From Haladaptatus sp. DYF46 (lineage in GTDB: Archaea > Halobacteriota > Halobacteria > Halobacteriales > Haladaptataceae): 64,000 nt of DNA. The stretch covers positions 620,001 to 684,000 of the forward strand of contig NZ_JAJFAY010000002.1 of the NCBI RefSeq assembly GCF_021083305.1, read 5' to 3'. The notes beneath the pieces were generated by a model that was not told the origin of the DNA, did not search any database, and saw only the letters and a program-made list of their open reading frames with translations. This document shows positions 25,035 to 32,914 of the stretch, one piece after another (positions within the stretch are counted from its first letter, which is position 1; each line of letters begins with the position of its first letter). Made by a program: the position numbers and the translations under genes.

Positions 25035-25394
25035 ATGGAAACGGCGACACCCCGTCTCGTCTACGACGACGACTGCGGATTCTGTACGTGGGTCGCGGAG
25101 TACGCGGACGACCACGGCGACTTCGAACTCGTCGGCTTCTCGGACCTCACGCCGGACCAGCGTGCACGCCTGCCTGCGGGTTTCGAAGAGTGTGCACACC
25201 TCCTCACCGACGAGCGAGTGTACTCCTGTGGCGCGGCGATGGAGGAAGTCATCGCGCGACTCGACGACCCGTCCCGTCACGTCGTCACCCTCTTTCGATA
25301 CCTACCGGAGTCGGCCCGCGCCCGAATCCGTGAACCGGTGTACCGATGGAACGCGGACCGCAGGGCGTGGTGGGGCAAACTCCTCAGTCGCTGA
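25035..25394 (+). CDS. DCC-family thiol-disulfide oxidoreductase
   Basis: The 119-aa protein has the DCC signature LVYDDDCGFCTWVAEYA with the redox CGFC pair at residues 14-17, and the C-terminal YLPESARARIREPVYRWNADRRAWWG. The family is predicted to be thioredoxin-like. Its stop codon lies in the same 17-bp hairpin as the stop of the convergent MOSC gene. Confidence 0.85.
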   Translation: METATPRLVYDDDCGFCTWVAEYADDHGDFELVGFSDLTPDQRARLPAGFEECAHLLTDERVYSCGAAMEEVIARLDDPSRHVVTLFRYLPESARARIREPVYRWNADRRAWWGKLLSR

Positions 25395-25407
25395 GCGGGC
25401 CCCTCAG
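25391..25407. terminator. Hairpin spanning two convergent stop codons
   Basis: Arms CTGAG and CTCAG flank a GC-only loop. The hairpin contains the stops of the DCC and MOSC genes, so it could act as a shared 3' end. No T-run follows, and archaeal termination does not need hairpins. Confidence 0.3.
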
Positions 25408-25859
25408 GACAGTTGCTCGATACCGTCGCCGACCCGAATCTCTCCGGATTCGACGATGCTGGCTCGGAGTCCGCCGCGATGGACGAGCGCCGAGAGCGTC
25501 CCGTCCTCGGTCAGCGACTCCAGATGCGAACAGGGTTCACAGAGTTCGACGCCCTCACAGACCGCCTCGCCGACGCGAAACCGCTCGCCGACGAGGTGGT
25601 TCAGCGCCGCGTTCCGCGTCGTCACGTTCCGACGATGGGCACCCGGTTCGAGCGCGATTTCGGCCTCTTCCTCGATTGCGTCGAGCGCTTCAGCCTCGAT
25701 GAGCGTGATGTCGTCGCCCGAAAACGTTCCTTCGTCGCTGAAATAGCGGTCGCCGCGCAGTCCGCGTCCCGCGACCGCCTCTACCTCTGGAACTCCTTCC
25801 GGTTCTGTTTCCGCCTCGTCGGCGACGTGAATCGCCTCGATTTCGCCCGTTCCGTTCAT
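25404..25859 (-). CDS. MOSC-domain protein
   Basis: The 151-aa MOSC protein has the early GRGLRGDRYF, middle HRRNVTTRNAALNHLVGERFRVGEAV and the conserved cysteine context GVELCEPCSHLE. MOSC domains transfer sulfur to, or handle, the molybdenum cofactor, and act in N-hydroxylated compound reduction. It stands alone, so its target pathway is not visible. Confidence 0.87.
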   Translation of the reverse strand: MNGTGEIEAIHVADEAETEPEGVPEVEAVAGRGLRGDRYFSDEGTFSGDDITLIEAEALDAIEEEAEIALEPGAHRRNVTTRNAALNHLVGERFRVGEAVCEGVELCEPCSHLESLTEDGTLSALVHRGGLRASIVESGEIRVGDGIEQLS

Positions 25860-25951
25860 GCACGTCGATTGTGAGGTGAGAGCATAAAATCGTGGGTGAC
25901 GGCGATTCGGTTCGTTCCGTTCGCGGCGAATTGATATCGTCGGGGAGGAAC

Positions 25952-25963
25952 TGATAAATAAAA
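25952..25963 (+). promoter_or_regulatory. TATA box of the 68-aa membrane protein gene
   Basis: TGATAAATAAAA, centred 27 nt before ATG25985. Confidence 0.55.
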
Positions 25964-25984
25964 AGGAAGACGAACGAACCGATA

Positions 25985-26191
25985 ATGACCGAAATCACGC
26001 TGGCCGACCTCCGGAAGGTGTTCGCCACTGCCATTCTACTTGTCGTCGTTCAGTGGGTCGTACGGTCCGGCGGCGACCTTCACGCTATCGTCCCGACGTT
26101 CGGTGGGCTCATCGGCTTTGTCGGCTTCTTCGCCGCTCTCTTCCTCGTCGGCCTGCTGTTTCTCTACCTGCAACGACAGAGTGCGTGGTGA
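25985..26191 (+). CDS. Small two-helix membrane protein (68 aa)
   Basis: The protein begins MTEITLADLRKVFATAILLVVVQ and has two hydrophobic segments (about 10-25 and 36-60) separated by a short charged loop. A leaderless TATA box supports expression. Not recognised. Confidence 0.65.
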   Translation: MTEITLADLRKVFATAILLVVVQWVVRSGGDLHAIVPTFGGLIGFVGFFAALFLVGLLFLYLQRQSAW

Positions 26192-26221
26192 AGGCGGTAG
26201 TTCGACCAAAGCACTTACTCT

Positions 26222-26244
26222 TGTTCCCACCGAATGTGGGAACA
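26222..26244 (+). promoter_or_regulatory. Perfect palindromic operator of the AbrB/PIN module
   Basis: Arms TGTTCCCAC and GTGGGAACA with a 5-nt spacer end on the first base of the antitoxin ATG. The position, over the predicted transcription start, suggests autorepression. Confidence 0.7.
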
Positions 26245-26528
26245 TGACGACAGTGGATTCGAAAGGGCGGATCGTTCTCCCACAGGAGGTACGGGAACGT
26301 CTCGGTATTACTCCCGGTACGGAAGTGGAGATACACGACGAAGACGGGAAAGCAGTGGTCGAACCCGAGAAGAATCCCGAACAGATTATCGACCGTATGG
26401 AACAACTCGTGGCGGAAACGGCTTCGGGTCAGAGGGAAGGGACCGCAGTCGACGACACGATGGACCCTATCGCCCGGAAGCATAGAGACGCCGTTCGGAG
26501 AGGAGCGGAGAAAAACGGCGATGAGTGA
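26244..26528 (+). CDS. AbrB/SpoVT-family antitoxin
   Basis: The 94-aa protein begins MTTVDSKGRIVLPQEVRERL, the swapped-hairpin AbrB DNA-binding domain (residues 1-45: GITPGTEVEIHDEDG), followed by a Glu/Arg-rich toxin-binding tail. ATG26244 ends a perfect palindrome, as expected for a self-repressing antitoxin. The stop overlaps the toxin start by 8 bp, which couples translation. Confidence 0.88.
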   Translation: MTTVDSKGRIVLPQEVRERLGITPGTEVEIHDEDGKAVVEPEKNPEQIIDRMEQLVAETASGQREGTAVDDTMDPIARKHRDAVRRGAEKNGDE

Positions 26529-26988
26529 TACGAACGGTCCGTATCTTTTCGACGTCGGAGTGGTTGCACTCGCACACACGGATGCTCCCGTTCGTGATGC
26601 CGCGCTCGCATACGTTCGAGACGCCATCGTTGGCGACATCGACGCGGTCGTTCCATATCCTACGCTGTTCGGAGCGCATACCGTCCTGACGACCTACTAC
26701 GGGCGTTCAAACGCGGATGCATCCAGATTGCTAGCAAATTTCATGGACGCAAAGCGAATCCATTGGTACGACAGGATGCCGGAAACCGTCGTGAGAGGTG
26801 GATTTACTCAGGCAGGTGACGCAAACATCGGAGGGTGGGACGGATATTATGCTCAGGTAGCAATCGACGAAGGAGTAAACACGGTTTTGACTATCGACGA
26901 TGACTTCGAACGAGTCGATGCGTTCGATACCGAGATCATCCTCTCGTCCGACGAATTTAGCGAACTGAACCGGTTCCTTGGAAACTGA
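26521..26988 (+). CDS. PIN-domain toxin-like nuclease
   Basis: The 155-aa protein begins with strand-1 YLFDVGVVALAHTD (Asp at residue 11) and later has GGWDGYYAQVAIDEG and LTIDDDFERVDAF, the PIN core with its acidic residues. The second acidic position, usually Glu after strand 2, reads YPTLFGAHTV with no acid, so activity may be altered. Base composition is less GC-rich than neighbours, a hint of transfer. Forms a toxin-antitoxin pair with the AbrB gene. Confidence 0.8.
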   Translation: MSDTNGPYLFDVGVVALAHTDAPVRDAALAYVRDAIVGDIDAVVPYPTLFGAHTVLTTYYGRSNADASRLLANFMDAKRIHWYDRMPETVVRGGFTQAGDANIGGWDGYYAQVAIDEGVNTVLTIDDDFERVDAFDTEIILSSDEFSELNRFLGN

Positions 26989-27001
26989 TTCCTCGCTCCG
27001 A

Positions 27002-27016
27002 GAGAGCGAAGCTCTC
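27002..27016. terminator. Small hairpin after the PIN gene
   Basis: Arms GAGAGC and GCTCTC flank GAA. An alternative pairing with the preceding TCGCTC is possible. No T-run follows. Confidence 0.3.
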
Positions 27017-27058
27017 CCGTGCTCCCGTTCGTTCCTCCGTCACTCACGAGCACTCCGC

Positions 27059-27100
27059 TCACTCGAACGCCGCAATACCCGTCGGCTCACTGGCATCGCC
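27059..27100 (-). pseudogene. Probable remnant of a duplicated acyl-CoA dehydrogenase 3' end
   Basis: On the minus strand this reads ...PTGIAAFE-stop, nearly the same as the intact enzyme's DLTGIAAFE-stop 65 bp upstream. The arm 27086-27100 is also the exact inverted complement of 27136-27150. A small duplicated or recombined end is the simplest reading. Confidence 0.4.
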
Positions 27101-27123
27101 ACATTTCTCGTGCCGCTATCGCG

Positions 27124-28287
<1,164 letters not shown>

Positions 28288-28293
28288 GCAAAA

Positions 28294-28323
28294 CCCTCCG
28301 GAGGGAACGTTAAAAAGCCCTCC
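28294..28323 (-). promoter_or_regulatory. GC-rich operator-like repeats around the dehydrogenase promoter
   Basis: A 12-bp perfect palindrome CCCTCCGGAGGG at 28294-28305 lies at the predicted transcription start. A further CCCTCC at 28318-28323 pairs with the palindrome's GGAGGG half across the TATA box. Likely binding site for a regulator of the pathway. Confidence 0.5.
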
Positions 28324-28431
28324 TACTCCGGGGAATCGAACGACAAAAAACGACGCGCGGTAGAGTTGAAACGAATGGTTACCGCCGTACGCGCCGCTAC
28401 CGTACAGTTCTTCTTCATCGGCAAAATGGCA

Positions 28432-28854
28432 TTACTCCGGCGTCTGAACTGCGTCGTCTCGTGCAACCGCGATGTCGAGGTAGGCGTCGGCCTGTTCCGA
28501 GTGGATTCCCGAATCGACGAGTTTTCGCTCGTCGTCGTACTGGACGAGTCCGGCCATCGCCAGTTTCGGGAGTTGCGTGTGTTGCAGCGACATGAGGACG
28601 TTGCGGCGGTGTTCGTCGGAGACGAGGTCGATGGATTTGTCCGTCTCCCACGCGGCGACGGTGTCGACGATGTCTTCGAGCGTGACCGGCGTGTCTTCGG
28701 ACCGCAACTCGTGAAGGATGTATCGGCTCCGACGGGACGAAAGGGCATCGAAAAGGGCGTCCTGTGAAAGCGGAGGGACGTCAGTACTCGGCCCGGCAGG
28801 CGAAGCGGTAGCGCGTGATGAGCCACCGTCGTCGTTTGTCGTCTGGTCTGCCAT
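28432..28854 (-). CDS. DUF7344-type winged-helix-like protein
   Basis: The 140-aa protein has a disordered Ser/Pro N-terminus, then SQDALFDALSSRRSRYILHELR, EDIVDTVAAWETD and MSLQHTQLPKLAMAGLVQYDD. This is the pattern of haloarchaeal DUF7344 proteins, which look like ArsR-related winged-helix regulators. Ligand and targets unknown. A GATAAATAAC box near 28902-28911 is the probable promoter. Confidence 0.75.
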   Translation of the reverse strand: MADQTTNDDGGSSRATASPAGPSTDVPPLSQDALFDALSSRRSRYILHELRSEDTPVTLEDIVDTVAAWETDKSIDLVSDEHRRNVLMSLQHTQLPKLAMAGLVQYDDERKLVDSGIHSEQADAYLDIAVARDDAVQTPE

Positions 28855-28934
28855 GGAGTGAAAACACTCGTTCTACGGGGGTGACTCTGGTGGTTCAGTA
28901 TTCAGGTTATTTATCACCCTATCGGAAAATCGTG

Positions 28935-29627
28935 TCAGTCCGCGGCGGGATCCTGCACCGTGCGGACGTAGTCGGTGAAGTTGTCGAACACCGTTTTCGC
29001 CTCGCACGCGGCCGTGTAGTTTTCGTCGTTGATACCGTCCAAGACCGCTTGGAGGCGTTCCTTCGCGAGGTCCTTGCCGCGGGTGACTTTCTCCGCCGTC
29101 TTCGTATCGTACTCGGGGTGAAACTGGACGCCGAACACGTCACCTTTTCGGAAGCCATGATTGGAGTAGTCGTTTTCCGCGATCGGTTTCGCGCCCGGCG
29201 GGAGTTCCGCCACTTCGTCGGAGTGGGTCGTAAACGCGGTAAACTGACGGTCGATTCCCTCGAACAGCACCGAGTCGCCGGAGTGTTCGACCGCTCGGTA
29301 GCCGATTTCGTACTCGCCCATGTCACGAACGTCGCCGCCGAGAACGTCGGCGAGCAGTTGATGGCCGTAGCAGATTCCGAGCATCGGCATGCCGGTTTCG
29401 GCGGCGTCGCCGACCCACGATTTGAGGGGCGGAATCCAACTTTCGTCCCAATACACTGATGCCCGCGAACCGGAGATGACCGCCGCGTCGAAGTCGAAGC
29501 TGTCGGGGAGATGATGTTCTGTCGCGTCGAACTCCACGAGGTCCGCATCGAGTTCGCGACGGAAGTTTCGCCGCGTGTTTTCGTCGCCGTGTGAAGCGTT
29601 CAAAAATGCGATTCTGAGCCGATCCAT
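28935..29627 (-). CDS. Type 1 glutamine amidotransferase (GuaA/GATase1-like)
   Basis: The 230-aa class I amidotransferase has the nucleophile loop LGICYGHQLLADV (Cys about 92) and GVQFHPEYD (His, Glu). It is a stand-alone domain rather than the GMP synthase subunit, with the C-terminal ~50 residues helical. Such proteins in haloarchaea are annotated as GMP-synthase-like amidotransferases of unknown substrate. Start chosen at ATG29627 because CATTTTATG lies about 27 nt upstream. Confidence 0.83.
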   Translation of the reverse strand: MDRLRIAFLNASHGDENTRRNFRRELDADLVEFDATEHHLPDSFDFDAAVISGSRASVYWDESWIPPLKSWVGDAAETGMPMLGICYGHQLLADVLGGDVRDMGEYEIGYRAVEHSGDSVLFEGIDRQFTAFTTHSDEVAELPPGAKPIAENDYSNHGFRKGDVFGVQFHPEYDTKTAEKVTRGKDLAKERLQAVLDGINDENYTAACEAKTVFDNFTDYVRTVQDPAAD

Positions 29628-29730
29628 TCGGGTGACACTAGTAATCCGCAGCATAAAATGAGTTTCGCTACAGGGGATTTCGGCGTCGATGACACAGTAG
29701 AACATGATTAATCACTGCTAATTCTATGCA

Positions 29731-31149
29731 TCAATCACGTGTCACGAATCGCTCGCGCAGTGCCGCCCGGTCGAGTTCGCCCGTCGGACGCCGCGGAAGC
29801 GACGGAACCGGTTCGATGGCCCGCGGAACTTCGTACGGCGCGAGTCGCTCCTCCGCGAACTCGCGGAGTTGGCCCGGAGACACGTCACCGACGACCAACG
29901 CCTTCGGTGCCGTTCCACCCGTCTCCGAGACGGTTTCGACGATGCCGACCTCCCGCACGTCGGGGTGTGATTCCAGTACGGTTTCGACCGCCCGCGGATG
30001 GACGCGCGGACGCCGCTTTCCGTTCTCGGACGAATCGTCACCGTCGCCGACGAGGAGATACCCACCCGTGTCGTTCGCTTCGCGTCGAAAGACGCCTTCC
30101 ATCGCCACCCAGTCGCCGAACGCCTCGCCGTCGAGGTGGCCGGTCGCCGTCGCCGGACTCCGAACGAGGAGTTCGCCCATCTCGGTTCCGTCGTCCCCGT
30201 CGTTCGCCTCGTCCACGGTATCCACGTCGCCCCCATCGATTCGCACCGTACAGTTCGGAAACGGGTACGCCACCTCGCCCGAACCCGGCGTTCCGTGGAG
30301 GACGTTGACGCCGGTTTCCTCGCGGCCGTGGACGGGGAGGAGAGGAACCGAAAACGCTTCCCGAACGTCCGGCGGGACGCGGCCGCGGGCAGCCATCCAT
30401 TCGAGCGCCGCCGAAGTCCCGTCGAAACCGGCGTCAGCCAGTTCGCGGAACTCGGTCGGACCGGCGACGAGACAGGTCACATCGTGTTCCTCGATTGCGG
30501 TCGTGGCGTCGTCCGGGTCGAACGCACGCCGAGTCACGACCCGGCCGCCGACGGTGAGAAGCGGGAGCACGAATCCGAGCAGGCAGTCCGGACGCGACAA
30601 CGGCCGCAGGGCGATGGTGCAATCGTTCCTGCCGAGTCCCCACCCCGCGGTCGCGATTCGGCAGTTCCATTCGACGGCTCGGGTCGACAGTTCGACGACC
30701 CGCGTACCGTCCTCGGTATGGACGTGGAGAGCGGCTTCCCCGTCCGCACGCTCGGCCGGGCGAAAATCGGCCGGCGAGACGTGTTCGACCTCCTCGAACG
30801 AGTGGGCGTCGAACTCCCGAACGAGGTCGCGCTGCGCCGACTCGAACAACACGAGGTCCGGGTCGATTCGGTCCATCGGTCGCGAGACGGTGGCGGGCGT
30901 CAGTCGGTGTGAGACGGGCGCGAACACGCCGCCGACCCGCCAAACTGCGAGCATGGAAACCAGTGACTCCGCGCGGTTTCGCGAGACGAGAGCGACCGAA
31001 CCGCCCGGTTCGACGCCGAGGGCCGCGAGTCGTCCCGCCATCGATCCGACTCGTGCGTCGAGTTCGGCGTACGAAACCCGCTCGCCCTCGTCCACGATGG
31101 CCGTCCGGTTCCCCCAGCGATCCGCGTGTTGCGCCGAGAGGAGTGACAT
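29731..31149 (-). CDS. Adenylate-forming enzyme homologue lacking the P-loop and catalytic lysine
   Basis: The 472-aa protein aligns by its start (VSYAELDARVGSMAGRLAALGV) and end with acyl-CoA synthetases. The A3 ATP-binding motif (normally SGTTGxPKG) is absent: residues 143-155 read VHTEDGTRVVELS. A5 reads VHGREETG rather than YGxTE. The A10 lysine is replaced by Glu458 in RPTGELDR. It therefore looks unable to adenylate, unless it uses a different mechanism. A similar lost-active-site hydrolase is 0.3 kb upstream. Confidence 0.8.
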   Translation of the reverse strand: MSLLSAQHADRWGNRTAIVDEGERVSYAELDARVGSMAGRLAALGVEPGGSVALVSRNRAESLVSMLAVWRVGGVFAPVSHRLTPATVSRPMDRIDPDLVLFESAQRDLVREFDAHSFEEVEHVSPADFRPAERADGEAALHVHTEDGTRVVELSTRAVEWNCRIATAGWGLGRNDCTIALRPLSRPDCLLGFVLPLLTVGGRVVTRRAFDPDDATTAIEEHDVTCLVAGPTEFRELADAGFDGTSAALEWMAARGRVPPDVREAFSVPLLPVHGREETGVNVLHGTPGSGEVAYPFPNCTVRIDGGDVDTVDEANDGDDGTEMGELLVRSPATATGHLDGEAFGDWVAMEGVFRREANDTGGYLLVGDGDDSSENGKRRPRVHPRAVETVLESHPDVREVGIVETVSETGGTAPKALVVGDVSPGQLREFAEERLAPYEVPRAIEPVPSLPRRPTGELDRAALRERFVTRD

Positions 31150-31225
31150 ACCTCGTCTGCGACGTGCACGGGGTTAGCCGTTCGGGCGACGTACACGGGT
31201 GGTATTACTACGAACACCTATCGGG

Positions 31226-31236
31226 CTATATAAAAT
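31226..31236 (+). promoter_or_regulatory. TATA box of the 38-aa zinc-ribbon gene
   Basis: CTATATAAAAT, followed by a GAGGTGA Shine-Dalgarno at 31270-31276 six nt before GTG31283. Confidence 0.6.
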
Positions 31237-31282
31237 AGTTTGATATGCAAGCATCACAATGTCACGACCGAGGTGACGAACG

Positions 31283-31399
31283 GTGAGTGAGAACGACCCC
31301 GACCCGGAGGAGGTACTCGTCGAGTGCGAACAGTGTGGACGAAAGACCCTCAGCGTCTACGTCGAGAACGGCGCGTGCCAGAAGTGCCGGGACGGGTAG
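31283..31399 (+). CDS. Zinc-ribbon microprotein (38 aa)
   Basis: The frame starts at GTG31283 after a strong TATA and a Shine-Dalgarno. The protein contains CEQCGRKTLSVYVENGACQK and a final CRDG, i.e. CxxC-x14-CxxC that can form a single zinc ribbon with an acidic N-terminus. It lies in the divergent gap between the adenylate-forming-like and hydrolase-like genes. Too short for usual gene prediction; function unknown. Confidence 0.75.
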   Translation: MSENDPDPEEVLVECEQCGRKTLSVYVENGACQKCRDG

Positions 31400-31467
31400 C
31401 CGCAGACGATTCGTCCGAGATGTGTAGCTTGTAGAAGCGTACGAGCGATTCGATTTCGAAGCGGAAA

Positions 31468-32259
31468 TCAGTCGAACGTTTTCTCCGCGTTCGCGGCCAG
31501 AAAGTCGACCAGTTCGTCGTTGACCGCCTTCGACCGTTCGACGTGAACGAGGTGCGGTGCCCCCTCGAAGGTCCGTAATTCTCCGCGCGGCAACCCGTCG
31601 GCCAGCGATTTTCCCGCGTCGACGGGCACCACGCGGTCGTCGGTCCCGTGAATCACCAGCGTCGGCGTCGTGATTTCGTAGAGGCTATCACTCACGTCGA
31701 ATCCCTCCATCGCCGCGAACTGGGCGCGTTGGGCCGGACGGTCGGCGTCGTCCGCGAGTCGCCACTCCACCACCTCGTCCAGTCCGTCTGCGAAGACATC
31801 CTCGCTCACGACGGGGCGGAGCGAGTCGGACAGCGCGTCGGGGGTCTTCTCGGCGAGTAGTCGTTCCCGAACGTCCGGGGCGATTCGGTCCCCGCTCGCC
31901 GCCGTACCGATGAGCGTCAGCGTCTTCGCGCGCGAGAACCGCTTTGCGTACTGGAGCGCGACCATCCCGCCCAGTCCCGCACCGACGAGGTGGGCCTTCC
32001 GAACGCCGTGGTCGACCAACACCGCCTCCAAATCGCCCGCCAGTTCCGCGACGGAATACGGGCCATCCGGCGCGGACGAGCGCCCCGTCCCTCGAAAGTC
32101 CCAGACCAGCGATTCGAACGGGCCAGCCACCGCCGCGTGTTGCCAGCCCCATTGCCACGCACCAAACGCGACGTCCCCGACGAACGCCACCGTGTCGTGA
32201 TCCGTCGGCCCGTCCGTTTCGTAGTAGAGCGAAATTCCGTCGTTTTCAGTGAACGGCAT
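31468..32259 (-). CDS. Alpha/beta-hydrolase fold protein with nucleophile replaced
   Basis: The 263-aa protein follows the alpha/beta hydrolase plan (WDFRGTGRSSAP oxyanion region; nucleophile elbow LVGAGLGGMVALQYA; LVIHGTDDRVVP with acidic residue near 207; GAPHLVHVE with His236). The elbow should be GxSxG; here it is GAGLG, with GGA coding Gly95 in place of Ser. Thus the charge-relay Asp and His are kept but the nucleophile is lost. It could be a pseudoenzyme or binding protein. Confidence 0.85.
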   Translation of the reverse strand: MPFTENDGISLYYETDGPTDHDTVAFVGDVAFGAWQWGWQHAAVAGPFESLVWDFRGTGRSSAPDGPYSVAELAGDLEAVLVDHGVRKAHLVGAGLGGMVALQYAKRFSRAKTLTLIGTAASGDRIAPDVRERLLAEKTPDALSDSLRPVVSEDVFADGLDEVVEWRLADDADRPAQRAQFAAMEGFDVSDSLYEITTPTLVIHGTDDRVVPVDAGKSLADGLPRGELRTFEGAPHLVHVERSKAVNDELVDFLAANAEKTFD

Positions 32260-32914
32260 TTGTGGTCGATGGTACGGGGTTGGAGCGTTTCAAAGCGTCC
32301 GTTTCGAGTTCGGCGAGGAGTGCGGCACGGAGATGTCGATTTTGGTGACGGTGGAGCGGCCCAAAAAGTGCCGTAGAAAGCCTTCTCCGTCAACGCGTGC
32401 CAATCGGCACGACGGTTGCGCGAGTGCTGACCAGCCGCTCGGCGCGCGTGTGCCACCCGAAGGCGAGGACGTTTCGTCCGAGGATTCGGGGATTCCCGTT
32501 CGAGGGGCGAGCATCGTAGCGAGTGTAACGAGCGAGAAGCACAGTCGGTTGGGGAGGGAGTGGCCGTCGCGGTGTGGTTGCGGTGTGGGTAGATTGAAAG
32601 AAGCTGGACGTTCGGATCGAAGCGAAATTCCGTTTTTTCCAGCCGTCTCGTGGCCTTGATCCACCATTTACGCGTTCGAATTCGGAAGCCGTGGTTGAAG
32701 GGAATAAACTAGATTTTGCTATATCAAATCGGGGAATGGAGGACCTCACAGATTCTGCGTTTGGGTTCCAATAAACCACCAATTAGGAGATACAGGCCAG
32801 CTACCTGACCACGGAATCCCAATATGGAGAAGGCACAGCGCAGCTGAGACAACAGCGTTCGTCTCGACCGCCCATGACGGAAAGTTTTTGTTTTTACCAT
32901 TACACCTTTTTCGC
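32260..32914. other. 655-bp gene-free region with dispersed repeat copy
   Basis: No frame shows protein-like composition or a promoter arrangement. The core (32428-32600) is a diverged copy of a block at 48975-49140. Further on are AT-rich stretches including CTATATCAAAT near 32715 and a long T-rich tract before 32914. Confidence 0.5.
32428..32600. repeat. Diverged intergenic repeat, copy A
   Basis: Shares, in the same order as copy B, CGGCGCGCG, GAGGAC...CGTCCGA, GAGCGA, CGG[TC]TGGGGAGG and GTCGCGGTG, then a final TGAAAG. Confidence 0.6.
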
